Shown: positions 1-8,780, counted from the stretch's first letter. The stretch is DNA of 9,462 bases from Cyanobacteria bacterium UBA8156 (GCA_003456125.1 DMPD01000128.1:1-9462); one strand, 5' to 3'. The notes: a model not told the origin generated them from the letters alone. Made by a program: numbers and translations.

Positions 1-615
1 TCCCGCGAAGAGGCGGCGCAAACCGATCGCCAACGGCAACGGCGATCGCCCCCCCGCTCGGCCGGTACCCCCCAAGCCTTGGCGGGACTGGTGCGCTGCG
101 GTAGCTGCGACCAGTTGCTGCATTTGACCGTGACCCGTACCCGTCGCCAAGTGTATCGGTACCTGCGATCGCCCCGGTGTCCCCAGTCCCCCAAATGCCG
201 GGCGATCGCCTATGACCCGGCCCTGACCCAAATTATCGCGGCGGTGTGCGCGGCCCTGGCCCCAACCATGCTGCCCGCTGTGCCCCGCCTCCAGACCCGC
301 CAACAGGCGCTGCGCCAACAGTTGCAAGATCGGCAAGCCCTGCGCCCCCAATTGCCGTTGGGGCTGGCCCAAGGTTTTTTGGATGGGGAAACCCTGACCC
401 TGCGCCAACAAAACCTGGATCGGGAAATGGCAACCCTCCAATCCCAACTGGCCGCCTTGCCGCCGTTTGATCCGGCCGGGGCGATCGCCAATTTGTCCCA
501 GCCGGCGTTTTGGTGGGGGCTGTCGCCGGCGGAGCAACGCACCTACCTGCGGGAATTTGTGGCCGGGGTGCGCTGGTACACGACGGGCCCGGTGGTGGAT
601 TTTCACACGCCCTAA
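1..615 (+). CDS. Large serine recombinase, C-terminal part (XisF-like), 5' end cut by window
   Basis: The frame is open from base 1 and ends at TAA 613-615, giving about 204 residues; the catalytic N-terminal domain lies outside the window. A zinc beta-ribbon can be seen: Cys codons at 97-99 and 106-108 (CGSC), then at 178-180 and 196-198 (C-x5-C). A Gln/Leu-rich segment likely to form a coiled coil follows (about 280-460). The end contains a W-G-L-S-P-A-E-Q stretch leading to REFV. This order of ribbon, coiled coil and 'L-S-x-A-E-x-R...F' tail is known from large serine recombinases, including the cyanobacterial XisF group, which cut and rejoin DNA at specific sites. Whether this copy serves a mobile element or is a resident gene cannot be told without the 5' part. 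No attachment site was recognised here. The gene is convergent with the next one, and their stop codons overlap. Family assignment is fairly secure; the exact subfamily is inferred. Confidence 0.72.
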   Translation, partial: SREEAAQTDRQRQRRSPPRSAGTPQALAGLVRCGSCDQLLHLTVTRTRRQVYRYLRSPRCPQSPKCRAIAYDPALTQIIAAVCAALAPTMLPAVPRLQTRQQALRQQLQDRQALRPQLPLGLAQGFLDGETLTLRQQNLDREMATLQSQLAALPPFDPAGAIANLSQPAFWWGLSPAEQRTYLREFVAGVRWYTTGPVVDFHTP

Positions 616-1175
616 AAATCCGGTCTGGCGGGCTGCTGTTGCAAATAAGCCAAAAATTGTTGCAGTTCGGCGACCGTGAGATGCTGCCGCGATTCCTTGT
701 TAAAAGCCTGTTTGAGGTACGCCTTCCCCTGGCGAGCATCCCATCCCAAACGCAACATTTCCACATCGGTTTGGCTGATGATGTCGGACAAGTCCAGGGG
801 TTCTTCGGGGAGGGCGGGGGGAGCTTTTTTGACGGGTTTGGCTTCCGGTTTGGCTTCGACCGGCGGTGTCAGCAGTTCCGATAGCGGTAAGGGAGTGTAG
901 GATTCCGGCAAGGCCGGCCGGCTGTAGCTGGGGGTCAACGTCGCCGTGCCGATCGCCTCGATGTTGCTGCCCACGCCCACAAACCGCAGGGCCCGCTCGA
1001 CCGCCCGGTCTTCGGCCGCTTCCAAATGGCTGTCGGTACCCAAGGCGGTGCTGAGGGGGCGATCGCCATCGGAAACGGTGGCCCGCACCACATGCAGACC
1101 GTCGACCTTGGGCAAAATTTCCGTCTGGATGCTGCCTCCCGGATACCGAGATCGAAACTGCCCTAGGGTGTCCAC
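612..1175 (-). CDS. Conserved cyanobacterial protein of unknown function, 187 aa
   Basis: The protein starts with GTG at 1175-1173 and stops at TAG 614-612. It has three visible parts. Residues 1 to about 70 form a compact alpha/beta-looking domain with 'HVVRATV' and 'EAAEDRAVERAL' motifs, somewhat like Rad52/dsRNA-binding-type folds, though I cannot assign it. Residues about 90-125 form a linker rich in Pro, Ala, Glu and Lys. Residues about 130-182 form a charged helical domain with LGWDARQGKAYL and SRQHLTVAELQQFL. The pattern matches conserved hypothetical proteins I associate with cyanobacteria, but no function is claimed. The frame stays open for eight codons upstream of the GTG (to a TGA at 1202-1200) without another ATG, GTG or TTG, so the GTG is the only standard start; no good ribosome-binding site precedes it. 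There is no signal peptide or membrane segment, so it is probably cytoplasmic. It is transcribed alone from the 1176-1386 spacer. Confidence 0.75.
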   Translation of the reverse strand: MDTLGQFRSRYPGGSIQTEILPKVDGLHVVRATVSDGDRPLSTALGTDSHLEAAEDRAVERALRFVGVGSNIEAIGTATLTPSYSRPALPESYTPLPLSELLTPPVEAKPEAKPVKKAPPALPEEPLDLSDIISQTDVEMLRLGWDARQGKAYLKQAFNKESRQHLTVAELQQFLAYLQQQPARPDF

Positions 1176-1386
1176 CGCGCTATCTTTTACCGTAGGTTTT
1201 CATTCAGGTGACCTCTGTATTGTTGGTGAGAGCCAGGGACGGGGGGGCTGCCCCTGCGACCCATCTTTAGAGGTGACGATTAAGATTAAGAACTTTTGCC
1301 CCCTCCCCCACAAGGGGAGAGGGGAGGCAAGAGCGCCGATGCCCCTATAACCCACTTCTGATTGGTACTATACCTTGTGCCCATCC
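1176..1386. other. Intergenic spacer with GC-rich inverted repeats
   Basis: This 211-bp spacer lies between two minus-strand genes and contains no credible ORF. It holds several small inverted repeats: GGGGCTGCCCC at 1244-1254, the larger imperfect hairpin at 1296-1330 (separate entry) and GGTACTATACC at 1364-1374. The section 1262-1295 is AT-richer than its surroundings and could hold the promoter of the downstream minus-strand gene, but I see no convincing -35/-10 pair. The mix of short palindromes resembles dispersed intergenic repeats of cyanobacterial genomes; that is inference, since no second copy is present in this window. Confidence 0.5.
1296..1330 (-). terminator. Imperfect G/C-rich hairpin 3' of the DUF192 gene
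   Basis: On the minus strand, TTGCC and a C-rich arm face a G-rich arm ending in GGCAA, with a loop around TTGTG. The outer five bases pair perfectly; the C/G arms pair with one or two bulges. It starts about 55 bases past the DUF192 stop codon, so it could end that transcript. It lacks a proper U-tract (only a weak AAAAGTTCTT follows). It could instead be a copy of a dispersed repeat. Confidence 0.35.
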
Positions 1387-1902
1387 CTAGGGCGAACGGG
1401 CTGAGTCCAGGATTTCCACGCGATCGCCCACCCGGACATGGGCGGCGGCGGCCCATCCCCCCCGCAATTCCAACACGGCATCGGCCCACACGGCGGTCTG
1501 GGGATAGGTGGGGCAAGGCTCGGCGGCGCAGGGGGGCACCATCGCGGCGATCGCCACAATTTTGCCTTCCCGCAGAAACAGCATATCGAGGGGTACCGGC
1601 ACGTTTTTCATCCAAAACTGCACCGGTTGGGGGCGATCGCCCGGAAACAGCATCCCCCGATCGTCCGGTAGGGCCGGTCGAAACATCAACCCCAGGGCTT
1701 GGGCTTGGGGGGTACGGGCCACCTCCAACTGCACCACGCGCCCCCCCAGACGGGCCGTCGCCGTAATGGGCAAAAACTGGGCCCGGGTGACATCAACCGT
1801 TGGCGGGATCGCCGCCGCAACCCCGGCGATCGCCAGCGAGAGGCAGAGAACGGGGAAAACCGTGTCAAAATTTAGGCAGCGTTGCCTGCCGGAACCGACC
1901 AT
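1387..1902 (-). CDS. Secreted DUF192-family protein, 171 aa
   Basis: Residues 1-31 look like a signal peptide: Arg6 and Arg8, then a hydrophobic stretch (about 15-31) ending in VAAA before IPP. The protein is therefore predicted to be exported to the periplasm or beyond. Residues about 50-168 match the DUF192 family: R-T-x-x-A-Q-x-L-G-L-M-F-R, then GMLF (83-86), the signature FWMKN (96-100) followed by VPVPLD, and a late VLEL...GD.V pattern. Two cysteines (125 and 130) in a P-C-x4-C-P-T-Y segment might form a disulfide. The biochemical role of DUF192 proteins is not established, and I do not assign one. The ATG (1902-1900) is the only standard start before the signal peptide; the next ATG, GTG or TTG codon in frame is at residue 44. 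This start overlaps the ATG of the divergent GH57 gene, so its promoter must lie inside that gene. Confidence 0.85.
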   Translation of the reverse strand: MVGSGRQRCLNFDTVFPVLCLSLAIAGVAAAIPPTVDVTRAQFLPITATARLGGRVVQLEVARTPQAQALGLMFRPALPDDRGMLFPGDRPQPVQFWMKNVPVPLDMLFLREGKIVAIAAMVPPCAAEPCPTYPQTAVWADAVLELRGGWAAAAHVRVGDRVEILDSARSP

Positions 1903-4111
1903 GGCCCATCCTTTGTATGTTGCGTTTATCTGGCACCAACACCAACCGATTTACAAAAGTCCGATTGGCAACACCTACTGGATGCCTTGGGTGCGGCTAC
2001 ACGGTACCAAAGACTACCTGGATATGGCCCAGTTGTTGGCCCGGTTCCCGCGATTGCATCAGACGATTAACCTGGTGCCGTCGCTGCTGGTGCAACTCCA
2101 AGATTATATCGATGGCCACGCCTTCGATCCGTACCTGGAACTGTTGCTAAAGCCGGTGGAGCGGCTGGATGCCCAACAGGTACGCTTCGCGATTGAGCGG
2201 AGTTTTGATGCTTACCACCGCACGATGGTTTACCCCCACCCCCGCTACGCCGACCTCCTGGAACAACGGGAAAAACGGGGGGTGGATTGGTGCGTGCACC
2301 ACTGGACGGCCGCCGACCTGAGTGATGTCTTGGCTTGGTTCAACCTCACCTGGATCGATCCCCTCTTCCGGGAAACCGATCTGGAAATCGCGGCCTGGTT
2401 TGCCAAAGGGGAAGGGTTTTCCTTGGGCGATCGCCAACGCATTTATGCCAAACAACGGGAAATTTTGGCGCAAATTGCCCCGACCCATCGCCAACTCCAG
2501 GAGAAAGGGCAACTGGAACTGACCACCACCCCCTACACCCACCCGATTTTGCCCCTGTTGGTGGACACCCACTGCGCCCGGGTGGCGGTGCCCGATTTGT
2601 TGTTGCCGGGCCACCGCTTTCAGTGGGAAACCGACCTCGATTTGCACTTCGTGAAAGCCAAGCAAATCTATGCCCGGTATTTTGGGGGCGAACCCCAGGG
2701 CCTATGGCCCTCCGAACAATCCGTCAGCCCGGCGATGTTGCCCTACGTCAGCCGCCATGGGTTCCGCTGGCTCTGTTCCGATGAAGGTGTCTTGGGATGG
2801 TCTTTGGGCCACTACTTCCGCCGCGACGAGCAAGGACAAAGTTCGGCTCCCCACCTGCTCTATCAGCCCTACCGCCTGGAAACCACCGCCGGCGATTTGG
2901 CCATTGTGTTTCGCGATCGCTACCTGTCCGATGCCATTGGTTTTACCTACAGCAACCTCACTCCTTGCCAAGCGGTCACGGACTTTGTCGATCGCCTCCG
3001 AGGCATTTATACCCTGTGGCAAGCCGAAGCACGCGATCGCCCCTGGTTGGTGACGGTGGCCCTCGACGGCGAAAACTGTTGGGAATACTACGCCAACGAT
3101 GGCAAAAACTTTTTGGAATTGTTGTATGGCACCCTCAGCGAACTGGATTGGTTGAAGGCGGTAACGGTGTCGGAATTTTTGCAAGAATTTCCCCCCACGG
3201 AGAAAATTCCGCCCCACCAACTGCACAGCGGGTCTTGGATCGATGCCAACTTCACCACCTGGATCGGCGATCCGATCAAAAACCGAGCCTGGGAATTGTT
3301 GGCGGAAGCCCGGCAGTGTTTGGCCCGCCATCCCGAAGCCACCCAAGAAAACAACCCCGAGGTATGGGAACACCTCTTGGCGGCGGAAGGCTCCGACTGG
3401 TTTTGGTGGTTTGGGGCGGGCCACAGCTCCGAGCACGATGCCGTATTTGACCGTCTGTTTCGGGAGCATTTGCAGGGAATTTACCAAGCCCTCAACGAAA
3501 CCGTGCCGCAGAGCCTGTGGTATCCCTTGGATGGGGGCAGTGGCGGCGATCGCCGCCCGGTGCATCCCATTCAGCCCCCCATCGACGGTTTGGGCAACCC
3601 CCAAGCCTGGGAAGGAGCCGGCTGTCGCTGGATTGGGGGCCAGCGGGGCACCATGCATCAGGCCACCTTCGGCCAACGGTTGCTGTACGGGGGCGATCGC
3701 CAGCGGGTATATGTGCGGGTAGATTTTACGGAGACGGGTCGCCGGGCGTTAGCCAGTGCCGCCTACGATCTGCACATCCTGTGTTTTTATCCGGAGGCTA
3801 CCCTCCCGATCCATCCCGTGCCCCTGCGGCATTTGCCGGCGGTCTCCCCCCTCGACTACTTCTTCCACCACCACGTCTACATCCCGTTGGCCGGGGGAAA
3901 TCCTGTCCTGTATCGGGCCGTGGACTATTTGCAGTGGCAGCCGGTGCCCACCCACATCCAAATGGGTTTGGCCGACTGCCTGGAAGTGGCCCTCCCTTGG
4001 GAGGATTTGGCCCCGGGCAGCCCCCTCTCTTTCATTGTGCTTTTGGGCCAAAACGGCACCTTTTGCGAGTCCCTCTCCGAGTTTGCCGTGATTTCCCTGA
4101 CCCGCCCCTAG
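1901..4111 (+). CDS. Glycoside hydrolase family 57 protein (amylopullulanase/alpha-amylase-like), 736 aa
   Basis: This is a retaining GH57 enzyme, a family that cleaves or transfers alpha-glucans by a double-displacement mechanism. All expected motifs are visible: WHQHQPIY at 11-18 (motif 1), GQLELTTTPYTHP at 203-215 (motif 2), LWPSEQ at 268-273, whose Glu272 sits where the family nucleophile lies, and ALDGEN at 387-392, whose Asp389 fits the acid/base. The sequence around 387-405 (LDGENCWEYYANDG) is typical of the amylopullulanase-like branch. Roughly residues 550-736 form a separate C-terminal region, probably beta-rich. The length fits the cyanobacterial members I know (about 740 aa). The frame is open upstream to 1508, but ATG 1901 puts motif 1 at the usual distance from the N-terminus, and the upstream part only mirrors the antisense DUF192 gene. 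There is no signal peptide, so a cytoplasmic role in glycogen or maltodextrin turnover is likely. True substrate specificity (amylase, pullulanase or transferase) cannot be read from the sequence. Confidence 0.92.
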   Translation: MAHPLYVAFIWHQHQPIYKSPIGNTYWMPWVRLHGTKDYLDMAQLLARFPRLHQTINLVPSLLVQLQDYIDGHAFDPYLELLLKPVERLDAQQVRFAIERSFDAYHRTMVYPHPRYADLLEQREKRGVDWCVHHWTAADLSDVLAWFNLTWIDPLFRETDLEIAAWFAKGEGFSLGDRQRIYAKQREILAQIAPTHRQLQEKGQLELTTTPYTHPILPLLVDTHCARVAVPDLLLPGHRFQWETDLDLHFVKAKQIYARYFGGEPQGLWPSEQSVSPAMLPYVSRHGFRWLCSDEGVLGWSLGHYFRRDEQGQSSAPHLLYQPYRLETTAGDLAIVFRDRYLSDAIGFTYSNLTPCQAVTDFVDRLRGIYTLWQAEARDRPWLVTVALDGENCWEYYANDGKNFLELLYGTLSELDWLKAVTVSEFLQEFPPTEKIPPHQLHSGSWIDANFTTWIGDPIKNRAWELLAEARQCLARHPEATQENNPEVWEHLLAAEGSDWFWWFGAGHSSEHDAVFDRLFREHLQGIYQALNETVPQSLWYPLDGGSGGDRRPVHPIQPPIDGLGNPQAWEGAGCRWIGGQRGTMHQATFGQRLLYGGDRQRVYVRVDFTETGRRALASAAYDLHILCFYPEATLPIHPVPLRHLPAVSPLDYFFHHHVYIPLAGGNPVLYRAVDYLQWQPVPTHIQMGLADCLEVALPWEDLAPGSPLSFIVLLGQNGTFCESLSEFAVISLTRP

Positions 4112-4133
4112 GGGAGACTTGCTCTCCCCTGGG
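4107..4133. terminator. Hairpin between convergent GH57 and thiC
   Basis: The stem CCTAGGGGAGA / TCTCCCCTGGG has 11 pairs including one T-G wobble, with loop CTTGC. It begins inside the last codons of GH57 and overlaps its TAG. It is symmetric enough to form in RNA from either strand, so it could stop both converging transcripts. No U-run follows on either side, which is common in cyanobacteria but leaves the terminator role inferred. Confidence 0.55.
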
Positions 4134-4144
4134 CATGATTTCTG

Positions 4145-5641
<1,497 letters not shown>

Positions 5642-5701
5642 GCACCCCATCTCGCTGTTCTCGCGGGGGCTTGGCGGCGATGGACATCCGGGGGGGCGGA
5701 G

Positions 5702-6520
5702 CTAGGGCCACAGGGTTTGGATGGAGGGTTCGACCATCGGCCAGAGGGCGGGCGATACCGCTACAAAATTGGCATAGCCGAAAAACTCCCCGTATTTGGC
5801 GTAATCAAAGCGATGCAATCCAGCGGCCTTGAGGAGAAAGGTTTGGTAGCCGAAGCCCTGCAAAAAGTTGAGAGCGGCCCCCAAGGTGCTGCCCACCAAC
5901 GCCCAAGGGGCGTTGTATTCAAACTGAAGGCTGCCGATTTTTTGGTGCTGCAAAAGGTGCTGTGCCCCCCGCAACACCTGAAAATCATACCCTTCGGCAT
6001 CGATTTTGACGAAATCCACACGCTCCCAGCCCCGTTCGGCGATCGCCCGATCCAACGTGGTTACCGGCACCCAACGGACTTGGGCTTGCCCTTGGCTGTG
6101 TTGGGCCACCAGGGAAGAGGTTTCTCCGGCATTGGGCTCTTCGTAAAACTGCGCCGTACCTACGGTATCGCTGAGGGCGGCAGCCACCGTCTCGATCCTT
6201 GGGTCATCGGCAAAGCGTTGTTGCAAAATTTGGTGGGCCCCCACCGCTGGTTCAAACAGCAAGCCTTGTCCCTGGGCGGGCATAGCTTGACAAAAGGCAG
6301 CGCTCCAGTGGCCAACGTTGGCCCCCACATCGACAAAGGTTTGGCAGTGGGGGGCGATGCTCTGAATCCAGCGCTCTTCACCATTGACGGCTGAGTTGGC
6401 GGTATCTTCCAACCGACACTGGATAATCCGGTGGCATTGGTTGCGCAGCTTCAAGACTAGGGCCACAACCAACGGCTGTCGGCTGAGTACCCGATGGGCT
6501 GCTCCGAGCAGGGAGGACAT
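5702..6520 (-). CDS. FkbM-family SAM-dependent methyltransferase, 272 aa
   Basis: This is a class I, Rossmann-fold methyltransferase of the FkbM type, a family whose members O-methylate sugars and small metabolites. Visible marks are motif I FVDVGANVGHWS (62-73), which binds SAM; FEP (89-91) at the acidic end of the next strand; ALSDTVG (115-121); and the FkbM signature VDFVKIDAEGYDFQVLRGA (168-186) with Lys172, Asp174 and Glu176. The C-terminal part (about 195-272) is hydrophobic and aromatic. ATG 6520 is chosen because the family domain starts well after it; the open frame runs 53 codons further upstream (GTG 6679) but there it only overlaps the exoprotein gene in another frame. No clear ribosome-binding site is seen. 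The gene starts 32 bases after the exoprotein stop, so the two are likely co-transcribed. A role in methylating a surface glycan or glycosylated exoprotein is a guess from context. Confidence 0.88.
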   Translation of the reverse strand: MSSLLGAAHRVLSRQPLVVALVLKLRNQCHRIIQCRLEDTANSAVNGEERWIQSIAPHCQTFVDVGANVGHWSAAFCQAMPAQGQGLLFEPAVGAHQILQQRFADDPRIETVAAALSDTVGTAQFYEEPNAGETSSLVAQHSQGQAQVRWVPVTTLDRAIAERGWERVDFVKIDAEGYDFQVLRGAQHLLQHQKIGSLQFEYNAPWALVGSTLGAALNFLQGFGYQTFLLKAAGLHRFDYAKYGEFFGYANFVAVSPALWPMVEPSIQTLWP

Positions 6521-6611
6521 GGGCAAGGGCGCAGGGGAACAGCGCCATCCTACTACGGACACCCGAAACGTGCACTTCCCATGGGCCCAGGGAAAGCGGC
6601 ACGAGTGGGAG

Positions 6612-6627
6612 CCCCCCAGTCGGGGAG
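6612..6627 (-). other. Short hairpin six bases after the second G8 tract
   Basis: On the minus strand, CCTCCCC and GGGGGG flank a GACT loop, giving about six pairs including one G-U wobble. The stem starts six bases downstream of the second run of eight G (6641-6634). A slippery G run plus a stem at this distance is the layout of -1 ribosomal frameshift sites. In a sequence this GC-rich such stems also arise by chance, so the role is unproven. Confidence 0.35.
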
Positions 6628-6631
6628 GGAT

Positions 6632-6645
6632 GGCCCCCCCCGTCC
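6632..6645 (-). repeat. Second copy of GGACGGGGGGGGCC, near the exoprotein 3' end
   Basis: This 14-nt sequence is identical to the one at 7045-7058. Here the G8 run codes GRGG in the exoprotein's downstream frame. A shift of -1 (or one extra G) would lead into the FkbM frame, which is open from here to the FkbM stop at 5702. Confidence 0.85.
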
Positions 6646-7006
6646 CAGCACCGTCAGACGGCCACTGCGGCGATCGCACCCCTGGCTCAACAAGTCTTCC
6701 ACATCGATGGTCGTCAGCGGCAAGATCACCAAACCGGCCCCCGGATCTACGTTGGGGGTATTGAACGTGACCGTACCGTCAATGCCCAGGGCGGAACTGG
6801 CGGCAATGGCTGTGGTGGGGGCTGCAAAAATCCCTTGAGCGGTAATTTGAATGTTGCCCCCCTGACCCCGCACGGCATTGGCGGTGATGGCGCTGGTATC
6901 GAGCAGGGTCAAGGTTTGCACCTCGATGCCCACGTTGCCACCGGTAGCCGCCGTGCCGGCATTGGTCAGGATTTGACTGTTGTTGCGCAACAACAGGCGA
7001 TCGCCC

Positions 7007-8776
7007 TCAATTTGAAGGTTGCCGCGGCTCCCCACCACCGTTTCGGCCCCCCCCGTCCAAAACCGTCTCACCGGCGCGAATTTCCAGACTGCCGGCGGCG
7101 CCGATCCCATTGGGAATGCCGCCGGTGCTGGTGGTGAATTCGGTGTTGCTACCTACGGAGATCTCGGCTCGGTCGTTCATTTGCAAAATTGGCGTGGTCA
7201 AGGTGATGCGCCCGGCGTTGCCAAACGAAAACGGTTCGACCACCACAAACATGCCGCTGGGAATCTCGCCAGCGGCCAATCCCTCCAGCTCTACCCGTTC
7301 GCGCGCCACGATGTCGATCGAACCGGCGCTGCCCGTGCCAAAAGACCCCGCTTGGGAGTTGATTTGTCCTCCTTGCCGCAGGTAGAGGCGATCGGTCACC
7401 ACCTTGATGTTGCCGGCATCGGCGATGGAGCCGCCCAGGGAAGAGGTAAAGAAGCCGCTGGGAAAGTCGGTGCCGGGCTGAACCCCTTCGACCGTGAGGG
7501 TGCGGGCTTGAACGGCAATGTTGCCGGGGGTGACCTCGCCGCGGGCATTGGCACCCCGGGCAATGGCGGTCACCTGAAACCCGTTTTGCAGATGAACGGT
7601 ATCGGCTTTGATGGCGATGTTGTTGCCCTGGCCAAAGGCTCGGGGGGCGGAACTGGAGATGCGCCCGGCATCTTGGGCGACAAGCTTTTGGGTCGCGGTC
7701 AGGGCGATCGCCCCGGCTTTGCCGAGTCCAAAGGTGTCGGCGATCGGGGAACCCCCATCCCCCAGACGGATGGTTTGGGCCGCAACGGTCAGGGGCCCCA
7801 CGTTGCCCGTACCCCTCAGCTCCGAAGTGGTCACAATGCCGCCGACATAGCGCTCCGCCCCGCCCGCGTTGGGCGATCGCCCGGTGGCGGTCAGGGTGTC
7901 TTGAACCTGCACGACGATGGGGCTTCCATCTTGGTTTGCGATCCGACTTTCCAGCCGAGAGCCCTCCAGCAGTCCTACATTTTGGCCCTGCACCGACAGC
8001 GGGCCGCCCTCGGTGTAAACCAAAGCGTTGTTCCGCAAGACCACATCCCCCTGTCCTCCCTGCACCACGGGCAGCGCTCCCAAACTCACCCTACTTTGGG
8101 GACTACCGGCCACCAGCGCCACCTCGGTGGCTTGCAGCAACGCCCCATCCAGCATCAAGCTGCCCCCAATCAGATGCAACCCGCCGGCCGTAAGCCCTTG
8201 ACCTAAGTTGAGGGGCTCCCCCAAATCGTCCCCTTGAAACAGGGGGCGATCGCTCCGCACGGCCCCCGGCCCGCCAGCGGTGAGGGGAGCGGCCTGCGTG
8301 CCAAATTGCACCCCCAAGGGGACGGCCACGCTCAACAGAGGGGTGGCCCCCACGCCAAAAGCTTGGCCGTCGGCCAACACCACGCGCTCGGCGGTGGTGG
8401 CCACCAAAGTGCCGGAAATCTCCAATTGGGCGCTGTTCCCAAACCGGATGCCGTTGGGATTGAGCAAAATCAACCGGGCCGTACCGGCCACCGCCAAGGT
8501 GCCATCCAGCTGGGAAGGCAACGATCCGGTCACCCGCGCCAAGATGTTTTGAATGCCGTCCTGGGCCGCAAACTCGACGCGATCGCCGCTGGGCACCGAA
8601 AATGCCGCAAAACTATGCAAGAGATTGGGGCCGGCTCGCGTGCCCCCTTCGATCGACGTGCCGTGCTCCAGGAGACGAATGCGGGAAGGCACCGGCAACG
8701 TGGCATCGGGCAGGGCTTGCCCCCAAGCGGCGGGAGCCCCTGCCAACAGAGCCACTCCCCACAAATGTCGAAGCAT
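7007..8776 (-). CDS. Two-partner-secretion, filamentous-haemagglutinin-like exoprotein, 5' part (589 aa, frameshifted)
   Basis: These proteins are exported by Sec, cross the outer membrane through a TpsB pore and fold as long beta-helices on the surface, often as adhesins. Residues 1-19 form a signal peptide (Arg3, His4, hydrophobic core 5-17, WG before QALP). The TPS secretion domain follows: SRIRLLEHGTSIEGGTR (31-47), NLLHSFAAFSVPSGD (51-65), and the NPNG motif (106-109) in LILLNPNGIRFG. From about residue 190 on, many degenerate repeats of the type G-x-I/L-x-V/L-x-A/T-x-x-L mark a beta-helix. The frame is lost after ETVLDGG in a run of eight G; as written it adds about a dozen foreign residues and stops at TGA 7009-7007. 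ATG 8776 begins four bases after the upstream gene's stop; a GTG at 8815 is possible but would extend the signal peptide and overlap that gene. No TpsB partner is visible in this window. Confidence 0.85.
   Translation of the reverse strand: MLRHLWGVALLAGAPAAWGQALPDATLPVPSRIRLLEHGTSIEGGTRAGPNLLHSFAAFSVPSGDRVEFAAQDGIQNILARVTGSLPSQLDGTLAVAGTARLILLNPNGIRFGNSAQLEISGTLVATTAERVVLADGQAFGVGATPLLSVAVPLGVQFGTQAAPLTAGGPGAVRSDRPLFQGDDLGEPLNLGQGLTAGGLHLIGGSLMLDGALLQATEVALVAGSPQSRVSLGALPVVQGGQGDVVLRNNALVYTEGGPLSVQGQNVGLLEGSRLESRIANQDGSPIVVQVQDTLTATGRSPNAGGAERYVGGIVTTSELRGTGNVGPLTVAAQTIRLGDGGSPIADTFGLGKAGAIALTATQKLVAQDAGRISSSAPRAFGQGNNIAIKADTVHLQNGFQVTAIARGANARGEVTPGNIAVQARTLTVEGVQPGTDFPSGFFTSSLGGSIADAGNIKVVTDRLYLRQGGQINSQAGSFGTGSAGSIDIVARERVELEGLAAGEIPSGMFVVVEPFSFGNAGRITLTTPILQMNDRAEISVGSNTEFTTSTGGIPNGIGAAGSLEIRAGETVLDGGGRNGGGEPRQPSN
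7045..7058 (-). repeat. G8 homopolymer tract at the exoprotein frameshift
   Basis: The minus-strand sequence GGACGGGGGGGGCC contains eight G (complement of 7047-7054). With eight, the 5' frame reads DGGGRN and stops soon after; with seven it reads DGGAETVVGSRGN and continues through the rest of the beta-helix. The break therefore maps to this tract within a few codons. Confidence 0.88.
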
Positions 8777-8780
8777 TGGC

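Larger units (their letters stand above)
6553..7054 (-). pseudogene. 3' part of the haemagglutinin-like exoprotein, out of frame with its 5' part
   Basis: This stretch continues the exoprotein in the +1 frame, from the G8 tract to TAG 6555-6553. It has no start of its own near the break; the open frame reaches back to 7110 only as a shadow. It encodes two or three more parallel beta-helix turns (for example NLQIEGDRLLLRNNSQI, then GNVGIEVQTLTL and GNIQITAQG). The typical end of cyanobacterial members of this family follows: FNTPNVDP, LVILPLTTIDVEDL, an isolated Cys, then GRGG. After GRGG the tail (GPSLPDWGAP and about 17 more residues) does not resemble the usual Leu-Pro-x-x-P ending, so the true C-terminus may lie in another frame. 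Joined to the 5' part after removal of one G, the protein would be 740 aa. As it stands this portion is translated only if slippage or frameshifting occurs. Confidence 0.8.

Noticed and set aside
2702..3676. A 324-codon minus-strand frame inside GH57
   Set aside because: The GH57 motifs on the + strand explain this region fully; the minus-strand product shows no family features.
6521..6679. FkbM N-terminal extension to 6679
   Set aside because: It overlaps the exoprotein's coding end, and its sequence shows no methyltransferase features. It is kept only as a possible product of frameshifting.
7019..8206. A 395-codon open frame on the + strand opposite the exoprotein
   Set aside because: It lies antisense to a clear TPS protein, has low-complexity Gly/Arg/His composition and no recognisable domain.
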